Source: Hyaloperonospora brassicae
Taxonomy: Eukaryota > Oomycota > Peronosporomycetes > Peronosporales > Peronosporaceae
Length of the DNA: 64,000 nt
Reading direction: 5' to 3'
NCBI GenBank assembly: GCA_947650285.1
Contig: CANTFL010001467.1
Span: 186,001-250,000 of the forward strand
This document shows positions 14,412-26,124 of this stretch, piece after piece. The notes beneath the pieces are model-generated. The model made no database searches. It was given only the letters and a program-made list of their open reading frames with translations, and was not told the DNA's origin. Made by a program: the position numbers and the translations under genes. Numbering within the stretch: position 1 is the first letter of the stretch; every line of letters starts with the position of its first letter.

Positions 14412-17400
14412 TTCTGTTGATTTTGCACTTAATACGTTTGGCAAGATCCACGCATATCATCATACCTATTTTTGCGCTTCTCCACACGGGCAAGATAGCC
14501 CAGATCACATGCTGAATCTCCTGATTTAGCGCTCAATAGAGCGCAAAACAATAAACGACCGTGTTTTAATACATAGACGAGACGGGAAATGGTCAGAAAT
14601 TGAATTCAAGGATCGTTATTGCTGTGCTTGGTTCGAAGAACTCTTGGACAAAGTGCATTGACACGAGTATTCACCTGACTCTTGTTACCTGTGGCATATT
14701 CTTGTGGTTAAGAACTAAATTGTAGGGTAAGTTCTGCATCGACGAGATCTCGCGAGAAGCTGATTTTGATTCGTCACGTTAGCGACAAGATCCCCTTTCG
14801 TTCTCCAAATAGGTGAAACAAGACTGCGCACGCTCATTCGCACGATTGGAACGAGGGCTTTGTACCGTCGCCAATAACTTACGGCGGAGACTTCCGTCGT
14901 TATCGGGGTTATGCTGCAAATCGCAGAGGGGTCAATCGTGTGAATCTCCCATATCCTGCAGATCTGAAAGTACAGTTGTACCTGATCTTCTTGCCCCCAT
15001 TATATCTAATCGTGGGTTTACACGGTGATCAATGCATCTACGCGGAGCTTTTCCTCACTCCTTAAATAGGTATTGAGAGGGCTACCTCGTGTTCTGGCGG
15101 GGGTACACACCGTCGCACGACAGCTAAGCGCCTCAAGCCCAGCTATTGATTGATGTTGCGGGCCTGGTTAAACAGAACGACCGGTACATCCTTTGGTGCG
15201 TCGAAAGCACGATCGGATAACACGCGTCCATCGCACTGATAGACGAAATGCACAGAAGTTGAAGAGGTGACCTGATTTCGTAGGAGAGATAATATAACAT
15301 ACTTCTCTCTAAGCACTCTGCGTATTGTCTTCACAACTCGCACACGGGTGACTCGACGTGAGGATAGATATACCTGCCTTACAATCCAACTTATGCAACA
15401 TCAGAATGGCATCGGTCGGTGTCGTTTTTTCAACCTGATCTGTCCCGTATTAAGGTTTTGCAATCACTATTCGCGCCCAATTTATTGGATATAAAGGGTA
15501 GACACATTACTTGCAATCAACAGCGAGGACTCATGACGCTAGTGGTTACCGCCGTACCACCTATGCTTTAAGTAAGCATCGAGATATAATATATACTTTT
15601 GAGCGGAACCTGGTTGCGCTGTTGGCAAGGCCGTGAAGCATATAAGTATCAAATTAAAGTGTTTGATGGTGTCCGTTAATCCTCTCGATCATGCTGCTGA
15701 TAAGCCGCCCAATAGGCGGCCTTAAGTTTACATTTTAGGCTTGCTGTTAAACAGGAGACTTTGACGAGTATTCAAAAGATATTGTAGTACCACGAACTTT
15801 AGCACAAAGGTAGCGCGATCCATCGTTTTAATTGCGCGAGTGCTAGTAAGACGAGGCGGGAAAATATAATGAATAACCAAACTCATCATTTGAGCCATAC
15901 CGAATATGAAGCAACTCACGAGACATCTTGTTTGGCCGGGCAATTTCACTTGAAGACGTGAAAGCATCCACCACGGGTGATCAGGGAGGCGTTGAGACCG
16001 TAATTAAATCCAACCCACGATTAGAATCGCCCCAGTATATTCTCTTTATGTCGAAAATATGTTTTTCACGTAGTGCGGTATAACGCGCACTTGCAGCAAT
16101 AGGTACAGCAGAAAAGCATCGTATGCAGATGGTGCAGTGATACGTATACCTTCAGCAATAGATGTAGCCGTTATGTGCGATAGAGCGTACAAAGAGACAT
16201 ATCAAGTGTAAGCGCGAGCAGTGATGTGCTTAGCGGCTTTTGCTGCACGTCGCATGAGCTTGTTTAACATATGTTGGGAGGTCAGATTTGACTAAATCGA
16301 CTAAAGAAGTGATTCGTATCCCACGTTGAACAACACGTCTAACAGAGTAAAAAATCAATCAAGATAGTGACTACGGTGACAACGGTGATATGGAGGGTGA
16401 TATGTAACGAGGCGTCCCCATTACATAATATAATATATAGGACAATACGGTAATCAAGGATTCTGAGGATTTTATTTTAGCTAGTAAATCACTATGTCCA
16501 GATATAAAATTACAGTGACCTAATAATCTACTCATTGTTTGATAATGCCATTAATGTATTTAGACCGATTTATGTCCGAAAATTAAATACCTAGGATATT
16601 GTTAAGTGTCAAAATTAATAATAGTTACTTTGGTTTTTAAAAAATATAATATTATTATTTATTGGAAGACGGTTGCTTATCGTCGCAGCAAACCATATGT
16701 CTGGAAAGTAAATATAAGAAGTTATGGAACGACGCCAATGGGAAAACTACTAAATTATTCGCGAATGTTCCATTCATGAACGCTACATATCCGAAGCAAA
16801 ATATATTAGTTTATTTCGTTCTGTTACAGTTGTTCTGGAGTCATGATGCGATCATTAATGTAGACTGTCTTGCGCTTATCTGTGCAATTTGTAGACGGAT
16901 TCGAAAGGATGACTACCGCCGTATGGAGCTCTTTTCGTACTGTGAGCCTCACTAAGTTGCTTAGGTGTCCTTCCGGTTTTTAAGACCTCCATCGACGTAT
17001 AATTCTTCACGTGCCGTAAGTTTAAGTGCTGGGATTGGCTAAAAAGGTCAATGCTGGCAAAACCAGAAATCACATCATCGGACTTGGCAAGCACACCATT
17101 TTGCCAAGCGCTTGATGATAATTTAGTAACTCTTACTTCGTCAAGCTCGACAAATCTTTGTTGATCATGACGCGATTCATTGAGCGACTAAGGCTGATTT
17201 TAAATGGCTTATATACCGATACATCTAAAAGCTGCAAGATGTGTGTGGAGTTAAAAAAAAGGAAGTAGAATAAATTTATCTCGATTGCTTTCCCAACATT
17301 ATATTGATGTAATGTCTTGCAAAACCGTCGTATATGAGTAGCATTGGCCGAAAGGTGTAGCGGGGTACGCTTGCTACAAACCGCTTCTACCACTTGTATA

Positions 17401-18068
17401 TTGTATCTCGGTTCATGAACGCCTTCGGAGCGACGACAACTGTAGCACCAGAAACGGAGCACTCACTCAGTAAGTCACGATTAAATGTTGGCGTAGAAGC
17501 ATTAAAAGTGGCGGTTGACACGATTCAGAGGCACTTATGATTCTTAAGAGTGCAGGAGGTTTTCTATTGAAAGAGTCTGCGTGCTGATATTACAGGCAAA
17601 TACGATCAGCATTAAGCGTATGATGCGTTCGCATCCTATGATGCAACTCAATCGGGTGTACATGACCTTGTCGATGCAATGCACGGAGCGGACCGTTTTA
17701 TAATCAAGAATTGGATACCGCTGTCGCTATAAGTGGCTACATCTTTACGTATATTAATCGTAGACTGTTTTCGATGATGTTGACGAAAAATAAAAGATTT
17801 TTGGTATTTCATATCATAGTTTCGTTTATTACGGTTCACCACGCTAGATATGTATATCTGAACAAAACGGACCTCTAATTTTCGGATTAGGATATTGCTA
17901 TTCTGCTTACGCTATTCTGTTGGTTTCAGTGCGGTTAGTGACCACTGCTTTGATTTATCTTTCATCTTACCGATGGTGTCACCATCCTCGAAGATGTGGA
18001 GAAGTGAAGAGGGATCAAGATGGAAAGTGTGGATCGTGTCTACCGCATTACTTGCGAGATCAATTTGA
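14412..18068. other. Interior of inverted-repeat element, mostly degraded
   Basis: Outside the transposase remnant at 16.9-17.5 kb there are several short minus-strand frames (15,143-15,343, 15,728-15,967, 17,648-17,842) with a plausible protein-like composition but no recognised domain. They may be earlier parts of the same transposase broken by stops and frameshifts. The plus-strand frame at 16,662-16,955 is likewise unrecognised. Confidence 0.4.
16900..17462 (-). pseudogene. Broken pogo/CENP-B-type DDE transposase, C-terminal part
   Basis: The minus-strand frame ending at 17,133 contains NSTHILQLLDVSVYKPFK. This is the signature around the third catalytic acidic residue of DDE-1 (pogo, Tigger, CENP-B-like) transposases, usually PxNSTHxxQPLDVxVFxPFK. 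An earlier stretch in the same frame, HLSANATHI, looks like a second, partial version of the same motif, which is odd. After a stop and frameshift near 17,130 the reading continues as AWQNGVLAKSDDVISGF, matching the region just after the catalytic core in this family. The N-terminal DNA-binding domain and the first two acidic residues are not visible, so the gene is not functional. The family-level identification is fairly safe. Membership of the element defined by the flanking arms is inference. Confidence 0.7.
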
Positions 18069-19224
18069 TTGATGAAACACGCTCGGAGATAGGCCCGTTG
18101 ACTTGAATGATGGGATCAATCAACTGAGCGAAAGAAAACGACTGTTGAACTTAAGCGGATTGATCTACCTACAGATCAAGAAGGAGTATATGTAAGGGGC
18201 AACGATGGATCTATCACGATCCGAGATTGAGAGCTTGGATCGCCGAGCTACAAGGACCGGATCACTCGAGAGGTGGACAACAGCTGGATTACGTGATCGA
18301 TAACAACAAGGGATGATGGGTAAAATACGAAAGCAGGCTAGAGAAGCGGATCATCAAAGTCATCAAACGTGTGAGGTCTCCTAAGTGAGGACGATTTGAC
18401 CGTGACTGTTTCATCAAAGATGCAAACGATTGACCACGATCTATCCAGAGTGTGTTATGCTCCATTGTGTAGTCACATAATTGTGCCGACATATATTTGG
18501 TGTGGAACACATACCGCGTTTCACCCCGAGCGATCCACTACCCAAGCGATCTACTTCCGAGCGATCCGTCACCCGAGTATCGGCTTTGGACCACATGACG
18601 CACGAGGTGAAATACATAGACAAGTGATACGCAGCAGTGATCTAGCAAACAGGTAGGCATAATAATATATTTTGGATTTGGTTGGTTGACATTCAACAGA
18701 ATTGGATTTGCAACGAAAGACACGCGTCGACTTCTTCAGGGCAGGAAATTTGGCCTCTTGTTGAAAATAGATCGACCTGAGTATCTACAATCTCCGCGCT
18801 TGGATTGTTTGGTCAGGCGGAACATCAGTTCTCACCCCCCCACCGACTGCAATCGGACGCAGGGAACCTAATGGTTCAGATTCAAGATCGCGAGACGTCT
18901 CAAGTGGTGAGATGGCTCGCGGATCCAGCATCACCCTTGGACAAAGGCGACTCTGGGAGAGCGCCCCAGCATACACGCGATCGAGCACTCTATCCACCCC
19001 ACGTTTGACCAAGTGAAGAATTTCCACCCGATCGACCCCTATCCTCAAAACGGTCAAGTTCAGCTTCAGCTCAAGTCCCTCAAGAAGAGCGCAACCCGCC
19101 CCAACGACGGGTACACAAGGTGAGCCAGAAGACGCATATCACAGAATTGGAGTACCTCCTCTGTAAGTTGATCGTCCGGGCGCCAGTGGAGAGTCGAGAA
19201 GACATGGAATTTGTGATCACCGCT
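18069..19224 (-). repeat. Right arm of long inverted repeat
   Basis: Inverse copy of 13,256-14,411, with very few differences over about 1,155 bp. Beyond 19,224 the match stops: the right side continues with cgctccaccactttgg, while the left flank before 13,256 is unrelated. At the inner edge the match fades around 18,069/14,411. Confidence 0.9.
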
Positions 19225-19689
19225 CCACCACTTTGGTTTTTTTATAGACAAGGATATGCATACTTGCACTGGCGTCATTACCAGCGTCAGTGATAGCGGA
19301 GTGTATAAAACTGACTTAAAAAATCGTTTTTGTTGCCGTATTCGTCGACATCGGCATCGTACGTGACGAATTTAACGTCGACACATGAAAGCAACAGCCT
19401 AATATTATTTTTTACTCTTGTAATACCTTCCTTTTTCGGTGATAGTTACGATTTAAATTGTAGGAATGCGTGCAGGCGTAAGCCATTCACATATTGTATA
19501 TATGCGTTGTGGACGATGCGCCGAGTTGTATGTGACATGGCCGACCATCGGCAACAACAACCAATAATTTGTAAACATAAAGACGCATACCAGAAATATA
19601 TTTTACGGAATCGATTTGCACAGTCCGTCTGACCATCTGTCTTGAAACGGTCATATGCTAACATATTTTACGTGTTACGAGTGTATAGG
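19225..19689. other. Unrecognised spacer
   Basis: Short frames on both strands have no recognisable motif. Nothing further is supported. Confidence 0.4.
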
Positions 19690-19990
19690 AGCACGAATTG
19701 CCAGATGTAAGCCGTAAACCGAGAGTCACGGTAGTAGACAAGCACAAAGAGTAAGCCGTGAAGTCAAAACACCGTGAAGATGAGATAAATTTGAATTATC
19801 GAGCCTTGGTCGATTCGGGGACCGCAGCAAGATTCACCTCTTTTGTAAACAGACGACAAAGACGAGAATACCAGTACTCTTCCGGTAATCTACGGGGAAG
19901 TCGAAGCCGAAGTCCGTCGAAACGAATTTACAGTTCTTTGCCAAAACAGGAAAGGGTTTGGAGGCGCATGGGATGAAGGACCTGTATTTA
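19690..19990 (+). pseudogene. Fragment of a Ty3/Gypsy aspartic protease
   Basis: The plus-strand frame contains YRALVDSGTAARFTSFVNRR, the active-site strand of a retropepsin (V/I-D-S-G-A/T followed by a polar loop), in the setting typical of Gypsy gag-pol proteins. The frame ends at 19,976 without the second half of the protease fold, so this is a fragment. It lies on the opposite strand from the reverse transcriptase remnants at 20.5-21.7 kb. It therefore belongs either to a different element or to a rearranged part of the same one. The assignment rests on a single short motif. Confidence 0.5.
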
Positions 19991-20544
19991 CCTGTTGAAA
20001 TGCTTCTTTGTAAAACTTTCGTACTTGCTCCGAACTGATACTAGCGGGTCCAGTAAGAGCCATTACCTACCATCAAGAGATAGTATTTCTACTACGAAGT
20101 CCACCTGTTGAAACATCTTGACTCGTATACACGATACGCAAATGCAAATTGTAATATACGGGAACTACGCCACAAGACGTGTCGCCGGCAATTGATTTTT
20201 AATACAACAACCCGTTAGCGTTATTTTATAGTTGATGGAGACCGATACATTGTCAAATATTCTTTACACATTCCCGAAATAAATGAACGAGGAGACTCGT
20301 CGTAGACAATAGATATATATTTTCGTTTGTCTCTATCGCTTCGTCAATCTGTGTCGACGACGGAACACCGGCGGCCAGTGTCTCTACAATGTGTTTTTCC
20401 GCACTTTTTACGGCGCTGCCCGCTTATAAAAGGGCCAGGGCTTGAGCGCATCAGCGACGTCATCGAATTGTCCTAAATCTTATATTTTGTAGAATATGAG
20501 CTCCGGTTAAAATGAACACTTTGCCGATTTTTGTGTTTGTTAAG
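19991..20544. other. Unrecognised spacer within Gypsy remains
   Basis: No coding motif was identified. The stretch lies between the plus-strand protease fragment and the minus-strand RNase H fragment and is probably degraded element sequence. Confidence 0.4.
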
Positions 20545-20932
20545 GACTCTTTACTGCCGTTCATCATGTCGCATGGTCCGTATACACAACGAACGGTGTA
20601 TCGTCGAGGAGATAGACACGAAACTTAGCCAGTGCGTGCTTCATGGTACGCAGTTACTTTTCATGCACTAGGTAATCACTAGGTGGGCTCAGCTGACGCG
20701 GTTGATAGCAGATAACGCGCTCAGCGCCGTCCGTGTCATTCTGCATCAAAGCACAGCCAATCGCAAAATTGTTGGCGTTATAGATCACATGGATAGGTCT
20801 GTCCTGGTCATCAATCGCCAGTATGACTATTGGCCTCAAGCTCTGATTTATACCTTCATTGGAACGCTGACAGTCAGTATAACATGACCCCTTTGAATTT
20901 TTATAAAAGAAGCAAGAAATATGTTCAGTCAT
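20545..20932 (-). pseudogene. Ty3/Gypsy RNase H fragment
   Basis: The minus-strand reading has FAIGCALMQNDTDGAERVI followed by CYQPRQLSP, the start of the RNase H domain that follows Gypsy reverse transcriptase. After a stop near 20,652 the next frame gives MKHALAKFRVYLL and FVVYTDHAT, the following strand and helix. The same order is seen in the fuller element at 29.8-30.4 kb (FVIYTDHASLR), so the two belong to related families. Stops and a frame change show that it is dead. It continues directly from the reverse transcriptase fragment upstream. Confidence 0.8.
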
Positions 20933-21039
20933 CTTGGCGTCGCTGCGCGATTACTGTTGCATAGTGGGCCGCCGGGAATAGGAACTAATGTAGTCCCTTG
21001 ACATCGAATACAATTGTATAGTCGGTGATAGCATTTACC

Positions 21040-21700
21040 TTTTCTGGTTCAGGGCGTACGCCGTGCTTTCTGACGATGCACCGCGGAAGTAGTATTTACT
21101 AGCTACAAATATAAACTTCTTATGGGTGGCGTACAATTTACTAGTGCAAATGTGTGTAACAATTCTGACGAAGGTTAGGTCTATAAATTTCCACGTCCGT
21201 CTTATCGTCCATAGCCGGGCTATGAACTATTACATCGTCGAAATAGCTCGGATGAAAATATTCTGCAGCGACACCAACAGAGTTTTCACACATCCATTAG
21301 TCATGGATGGGTCATTGATCAGCCTCTGTGCCATCACTAGCCACTTCCGTAGCATATTGCTTGTGGTGCTTATTGCTTTTGTACAGGATGTCCTGGTTGA
21401 GCCAGAAACTTTGATAGAACACATCCATCAGAATAATGGACTAGGAGATGGCACACTTTAATATACCATATATGATTGTGTTTTTACGCGGCATCGGCAT
21501 CTGATTCGGTACCGTTGCAGCATCTAACTTGTCTAACGCATGCATATTCCTCCACTTTCCGATGGCTTTTAGCACAAAGAAGGTCGGATAGCTGTGAGGT
21601 GGAGTTGACGCCCTCATCCTGGCCAACATTTAAGCGATAGATGAAGAACTTGTCGATCGATAGTACTTGTTCACGAAGCAGTGGCCACTGCTTCATTACA
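21040..21700 (-). pseudogene. Ty3/Gypsy reverse transcriptase fragment
   Basis: Two overlapping minus-strand readings carry reverse transcriptase blocks. PTFFVLKAIGKWR with ALDKL and VPNQMPMPR (about 21,480-21,600) corresponds to the first conserved blocks. MLRKWLVMAQRL (about 21,300-21,350) corresponds to the block usually read as W-LVMPQGL. Downstream, a reading through 21,050-21,250 shows a YFDD-like segment, a histidine-rich link and CIVRKHGVRPEPEKV, the thumb region. Several frameshifts and stops separate these blocks. No LTR pair was found around this fragment. Confidence 0.75.
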
Positions 21701-24420
21701 AAATAGTTCGAGATCGGTTAAATCTTGTTAATCGAAGGCCTTTGTCCATGGGCAACTTGCATAAAATTCGGATTTTGGAATTACTTAAACTAAATCAAAC
21801 TTTTGTACAAACGACTTTGCCTGAGGCAAATACTAGGATGTAGACGTGTATCGCTCGATCCGAGTCTTTTAAGAGAAGCCAATTTCGTCCATCGATGAGC
21901 TGCTGAGGAACCTGTTTGTTCTCAGCAAATGCTTTGCCGACTGAAAAGCGGTCACAAACTCATCCTTTATGACGAAAATGCAGATTCGCTTGGCGTTGCA
22001 ACTGGTGCAGATCACGTGAATTCATTTCGGCCTATAGCGTTGCGACTTGGAATATCTCCGAGGTCAACTTCGAAGGAGTAATTAGAATAATCGTAAACGT
22101 TGCTATGCCTAATCCGTCATTGACCAAGACATTCAATGTCTCGGTTTCTTCCTAAGAATCGATTTCCCCAGGGTGCTGAAGGGATAAACCCTCGGCAACT
22201 ACAGCTCAAGGATTTTAGATTTTAAGTACGTGGGAACTTATTCCCCTATCTCATTCTGGTCGTGGTTGCACTGCTAGAGCCAGATCCTCTACGGTCGATT
22301 CGATTAGACCTGGGATAGCTCTTATGAAGATTTTAAACAACTACTATCCTCTTCCAAATACGCTACCCGCTAAGCATTCATCCATATCTTGGTCAACTCG
22401 ACTCCTTCGGGTGGAGGACCTTCGGTGCTACCATTTATCAACGAAGCCGTCAGGAGCATTTTCGACAGTGTAGTGATCAACTACACTTAACTATTGTGCT
22501 GTGGTGCTAACGACTGTACCTCTAGCGAGGCGGTCGCAGTCACTCGCAGAACATCCAGACGCTTGTAGACGCTCTAAGATGTTCTTTGCATGGCCATCAT
22601 ATCTACAAGTGGCAGAAATCGTTACGGATAAATTCTATCAGCTCTCGTGGCTCGTACCTTCTGAGCCGTTGTTATAACATGCTGACATCAAATTTGACAT
22701 TCAATCAAGTACGATAAATTCATCGTTGTACTGCTATTCTTCTTCTGTATGTTATAATTCTACCATATGGCTTTATACGGTACTTGATGCGCCTGTAGCA
22801 ACGCGCACCATCATCCTCATGACAGGGATGTCGCTCCTAACATTCTTGAGCTTTAGACCCTTAAGTGACTGACATTTACAATTAAAATTTGACGCCTTTA
22901 CGTGTTTTAGAGCACGAAGTGGAAGATCTTTTAACACGTTGAGATCAAGGTGATGATATCACCCTCATGAACAGGGAAGCGCCGCACAGTGACTACATAT
23001 CTGAATCAACTTTTGTCAAGAGACTTGAAATATCTCTTAAGGTTGCTAGATCAGTTCAGATCTCCACCTCTACTGACCCCAACCGTTCTGACTGTCCGCC
23101 TTACCCATTTGCGACTTCGTTACAGCGTCGGAACGACGTTCACTGCTCTTCTTGGAAGACGAATGGTCATTTTGCTCAAGTGTCGCGCGACACTGCGCGT
23201 GTGGCGCTAAATCCGTATGCGCAGTGTCTCAACGTTTGACGGCAATGGCATCTCAGCAATCGCTTGTCGTTGGAAGAGCGAGTTTTATCACTATCAAAAT
23301 AATTAAAGCCTATTGGTTATGACCCATCAACCTCTTGTCGTCGCAGTGGGCGTTAGAAGTACGCACTTGTCTGAGCCTGTATTAAGCTTAAGTCCTCCTA
23401 ACCCGCAAATGAAATTTCTTTCATCAAGCATATACAACTCCGAGCGGAAACGTTGGCCTTTGGCATACCCTCTGCGATAATTCTGTGCGATCACACTAAT
23501 TAACGTAAGTTCGTTGACCGTTTTGGCCGTTATAATAATCGCAAGGATTCGTAAATGTTGAGCGTAAGCGTGCACACCCTGCTTACCATTTTTAATTTCA
23601 GGAGCTCTGATTGAGCCTCAAACGCAGCTCTTAGTGGCTTAAACATTTGTCGAAGCCGAATTTAAAGATCTCTAACGGCCCATACAATGTCGATCGTTCA
23701 AGTCGGACCCATAAGCTCAAGTTTTGGCCCCAATTGCCAATTATATGTAAGTGAATGCAAGTTGCATTTTCTCATCATATATTCGACGTGCCTATATGAC
23801 AGTTTCCTATTTCGGTGGACCATTATCAATGGAAGTCTCTTTCGACACCTATGTACTTAAAGGTTTTAACTTACACGGATACGGTTGTACACGCATGCAT
23901 CGTCTCGCGAACCTGAGTCTGAGCCTACTGTTCTCTCAACAGTTCGGAGAAAACATGCTGGTGAGAAAAGGCTAGATTTTCTGGCGCCGTATCAATATTA
24001 TGTTCAATGAACTTAGATGGGGGTAATGCTGTCGGTCACTGTTTAATCAGCATGTCTCAAACAACAATACCTGCTTCGGCCGAATCCATTCGTTCGACCG
24101 CACATCATTCAAGAAATTTAAATAAAAGTGGCTTTCACCCTACGCATAACGGCGATCGCCATTATCGTCCAACATGTTCATGTTGAGCGAGAAAGTCGCG
24201 ATCTTTAAAAGAATTACGAAATTCTATCAGGGGTAACAGGGCACTAGGTCATAATCTTAAGAATTAGTGCCCAGTTTGATGGTGTACACAATATGCTGTT
24301 AAGGAAGGCTTTGACTCAACCACTAGGCTTAGTTAAAGAAAAGAAAAGTGCTAAAATATAATGAAGTACAAAAAATGTGTATTACCTTGATTGTCCTGTA
24401 TCATTAATATTAAATATAAA
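21701..24420. other. Degraded sequence, probably element-derived
   Basis: GC content is intermediate and several frames have protein-like composition (22,967-23,239 on the plus strand, 23,327-23,575 on the minus strand), but no domain was recognised. Because the sequence lies upstream of a minus-strand Gypsy reverse transcriptase, it could be its gag-protease region. The expected zinc knuckle could not be located. Confidence 0.35.
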
Positions 24421-24686
24421 AAATCATGTATGCTGACGTCTAGTCACCACCAATTGCGCGCTTCTAGTAGCTTTCGGTGATTCATATAAGTAATACTAAA
24501 AATTGCCCCATTTAATGACGAATAAAATATTCCAATAAAGCACGATGGTAAACGATTGACCCCATAATTGATATATTTAAATAAAGAAATGTCCCACGTC
24601 CTGTTTGACGAATAGGCTAAGGGAATTGCTATTTCCACCACACTTAGCAAGCTCCCCCCAACACATTTAAACCCATAATACATTTA

Positions 24687-25963
24687 GGGGAAGGGCTTAA
24701 TACACCTACCATTATTGCTAAATACACCGCCGCCCATCCATTAGACTTAATGTTTAAAGGGCAACCGTTGATTCGAATTCGGGCCACGTCCATTCAAATA
24801 TAACAGGATAAGCTAAGTATGACGGCACCTTTTACATAGCCATGTCAAATAGAAAAAGAAAAATATTCGTTGTCTAGCGCATGGTGATGAGCCCTTTATC
24901 CACATCCACTACTGCCGCTGCCACTGTTGCGGTCGTTAATTCTGATACTGATTCTGACCATCTCCACTACTTCTGCTGCCACTGCCACGGCCTTTAATGC
25001 TGATACTAATTCTTTCGTTGCTGACAATCAGGTTAAGCTCTAAGTTGATGCTGGCCTTAATCCTGCCGCCTCTGATCTCCAATGAATCTTTAAAGAACCT
25101 CCACCGGTCGGGCCTTTTGACATTCAAAAGAAGGGTGTATAGGCTTTAAAGCAGAACGCCGCAGGTTAAGGCGTTGCTATGAGTGTATCCGTCGGCTGCT
25201 CGATTGGTCCCAAGCGCAGTTTTCTCACGCGTTGGCAGAACAAACATCATAGGAGATCACACAGTCGGCACAGGTCAATGCGAAATACGCGGAACAAAAA
25301 GGTCAGCTGTTCATGCGAGCTCGTGATCATGTATGACAAGCATGCCTCCGAAGAAATTGCCTGGTCAACGATTTTAGTAAAAAAATGGCACACCGGCCAC
25401 TCTCGTTGTATCAGCAAGACCATGCTCTTAACGCCACCGGCGGTCCGACGTGCGACGCGATATATTGACGATATTGATTCTAAGGTCGTCCAGATGCAGC
25501 AGGATGGAGCTGCTCCACGGGTGTTTGTGCGTATCGAAGTCATATACAGCAGGCCATTATTTGTTTTTTGTCTGTGTGTGATTTTATTGGTTATATTTAA
25601 ATTAGTTAAATGAGGCGTGTGTCGGTTTAAATGCCAAGGATGTCCACAATATCGTTTAAAAGGCAAATTGAAAGAAACTTGGTGGAAATTACACACGAAA
25701 TCTTTGCCGCAGCACATGAAAGACCAGCATATTTTATCTACGGTTGCAGTGTTAAGCCGCAAGGGCATTTTAATTACCTTATTTTGAAATTTATTTGAAT
25801 CAGCGTTGCCTGTTTCCGTTACAGGTGCATTTCTGATCATCTTATCTTGCAATATTGGATTGTCGTGGCCTGAATGTGGTACAACGGTTGCCATATGAAA
25901 AATTAGTTTAATGGATAGGCGGCGGTGTATTAAAAAAATTGCTAGGTGTATTTTGCCTCTCCC
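24687..25963. mobile_element. Unclassified 1.28 kb insertion with inverted ends
   Basis: The left end (24,687-24,750, containing ttaatacacctacc and aatacaccgccgcccatcc) is the inverse of the right end (25,903-25,963, containing ggataggcggcggtgtatt and gctaggtgtattttgcc). The inverted ends are about 60 bp long and imperfect. The segment is absent from copy B at 38,490-38,500, where the flanks are joined. A transposon with terminal inverted repeats is the simplest explanation. About 30 extra bases (24,655-24,686) lie between the left end and the sequence shared with copy B, so the exact boundary and target duplication are unclear. Confidence 0.65.
25247..25894 (-). CDS. Hypothetical protein inside the 1.28 kb insertion
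   Basis: This is the longest uninterrupted frame in the left third of the window: 215 codons from the ATG at 25,894. The frame is open further upstream, but that part translates the inverted end. The protein has several cysteines and histidines in its middle (about residues 60-95) but no spacing typical of a known zinc finger, no DDE signature, no signal peptide and no clear membrane segment. A 144-codon frame overlaps on the plus strand, so openness alone is weak evidence of coding. It could be the element's own protein or a chance frame in an element too small to be autonomous. No function is proposed. Confidence 0.3.
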   Translation of the reverse strand: MATVVPHSGHDNPILQDKMIRNAPVTETGNADSNKFQNKVIKMPLRLNTATVDKICWSFMCCGKDFVCNFHQVSFNLPFKRYCGHPWHLNRHTPHLTNLNITNKITHRQKTNNGLLYMTSIRTNTRGAAPSCCIWTTLESISSIYRVARRTAGGVKSMVLLIQREWPVCHFFTKIVDQAISSEACLSYMITSSHEQLTFLFRVFRIDLCRLCDLL

Positions 25964-26124
25964 TACTTCTAGGGCCTCGATATCTGAACCACACACTTAT
26001 CGTAACCCCCCCCTATTTGACCAATCAGAAGCAATGGACGCGTAATGCGGTGTAATGACTGTTCAACACAATAGTTGGAAACAAATGGGATGATAAAGGG
26101 TGTGGTCCACTTATCAGTCCCCTA

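Larger units (their letters stand above)
13256..19224 (-). mobile_element. Composite element bounded by a 1.15 kb inverted repeat
   Basis: Two arms of about 1,155 bp in opposite orientation enclose 3.66 kb. The interior carries the C-terminal part of a DDE-type transposase on the minus strand. The natural reading is a DNA transposon with very long terminal inverted repeats, or a foldback structure made by inverted duplication of a repeat around an older transposon. No target-site duplication was found at 13,255/19,225, and a diverged copy of an arm exists alone at 8.9 kb. The arms may therefore be a repeat family in their own right rather than the transposon's own ends. Confidence 0.5.
24442..26124 (-). 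repeat. Repeat family copy A (inverse of copy B at 36.1-38.7 kb)
   Basis: Reverse-complemented, this region matches copy B in three collinear blocks. 26,045-26,124 matches 36,107-36,157 plus 38,386-38,410. 25,975-26,045 matches 38,400-38,490 (it contains cttctgattggtcaaatagg). 24,442-24,655 matches 38,495-38,715 (it contains agcttgctaag and ttgtcaaacag). Between these blocks copy A contains 1.28 kb absent from copy B, and copy B contains 2.23 kb absent from copy A. Identity is roughly 70-90 percent by eye, depending on the block. Confidence 0.75.
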
